A DNA stretch of 5,428 bases from WJMB01 sp964581465 (GTDB lineage: Bacteria > RBG-13-66-14). Below the pieces are notes generated by a model. The model ran no database searches, was not told the origin of the DNA, and saw nothing but the letters and a program-made list of their open reading frames with translations. The stretch covers positions 1 to 5,428 of the forward strand of contig CAZOOP010000075.1 in the NCBI GenBank assembly GCA_964581465.1. The letters are read 5' to 3'. This document shows positions 5,292 to 5,428 of this stretch, piece by piece. Each line of letters begins with the position of its first letter. Within the stretch, counting starts at the first letter, position 1. Made by a program: the position numbers and the translations under genes.

Positions 5292-5428
5292 TTATCTGGA
5301 GGCATGACCCACGACCCCGGACCAGCCCACTCCAACACGAAACTCCGATCCCCTTCGAAACAGCGACTGAGAGGAGGCCATGCTGAATCAAGTTTGGACT
5401 GTAAACTAATCTTCACGGTGCTCACTCA

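Larger units (their letters stand above)
4922..5428. other. Mostly non-coding region with several small dyads; possible gene start at right edge
   Basis: No confident gene is seen. Near the lipoprotein start, a 6-bp hairpin (4949-4963, ACCCCG/CGGGGT) would lie in its mRNA leader. Weak minus-strand promoter hexamers (GATAAA near 4967-4972) lack a good -35. Further right are a 9-bp inverted repeat, CGGCTGTTC/GAACAGCCG (5022-5030 and 5060-5068), TGCCTG/CAGGCA (5102-5107 and 5120-5125), and GCAAT/ATTGC (5137-5141 and 5146-5150). From ATG 5229 a frame stays open for 66 codons to the window end. Its ribosome site (GGAG, only three bases away) is poor, an in-frame TAA directly precedes it, and the residues match nothing I know. 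ORFs of 87 and 96 residues on opposite strands here use TTG starts without ribosome sites and are not credited. Confidence 0.55.

Noticed and set aside
5380..5409. Nine-codon ORF (MLNQVWTVN) after GAGGAGG at 5371-5377
   Set aside because: Only two bases separate the SD from the ATG, and no attenuator or downstream gene can be seen to make it a leader peptide.

Overview
The window is a GC-rich bacterial segment. It carries three confident protein genes: a small 2TM-domain membrane protein (+), a large secreted M14 zinc carboxypeptidase (+), and a three-repeat lipoprotein (-). These are set among unusually long, less GC-rich intergenic stretches. The peptidase has a Sec signal peptide and a C-terminal FlgD/type-A-sorting-like Ig domain, and the lipoprotein has a clear lipobox. 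Together they suggest a double-membraned bacterium of the FCB type or a related uncultivated phylum (Coatesbacteria- or Eisenbacteria-like would fit). That placement is an inference from protein style, since no marker gene is present.

Layout: 1-441 has no convincing gene. 442-732 is the 2TM protein. 733-1163 is a 431-base regulatory-looking gap. 1164-3641 is the carboxypeptidase. The lipoprotein (3722-4921, minus strand) converges on it, with a strong terminator hairpin between them. 4922-5428 is mostly non-coding, with a dyad-rich AT-rich patch and possibly the first codons of a gene running off the right edge.

The most striking object is in the 733-1163 gap. A perfect 26-bp inverted repeat (875-900 and 945-970) surrounds a 44-base spacer, and each arm contains a textbook sigma-54 (RpoN) -24/-12 promoter, TTGGCACG-N4-TTGC. 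The two promoters face each other, with predicted start sites at 912 (+) and 933 (-). The two RNAs would therefore be complementary over about 22 bases at their 5' ends, and the two polymerase footprints should exclude one another. The rightward RNA meets an intrinsic terminator at 1026-1052. This outlines either a ~140-base RpoN-dependent small RNA or an attenuated leader for the carboxypeptidase gene. An 8-bp dyad at 790-812, centred near -111, is placed where an enhancer-binding activator could sit. I know of no described element of this form.

Functionally, the peptidase and the lipoprotein both act outside the cytoplasm. They are convergent rather than an operon, so a shared pathway is not shown by the sequence.
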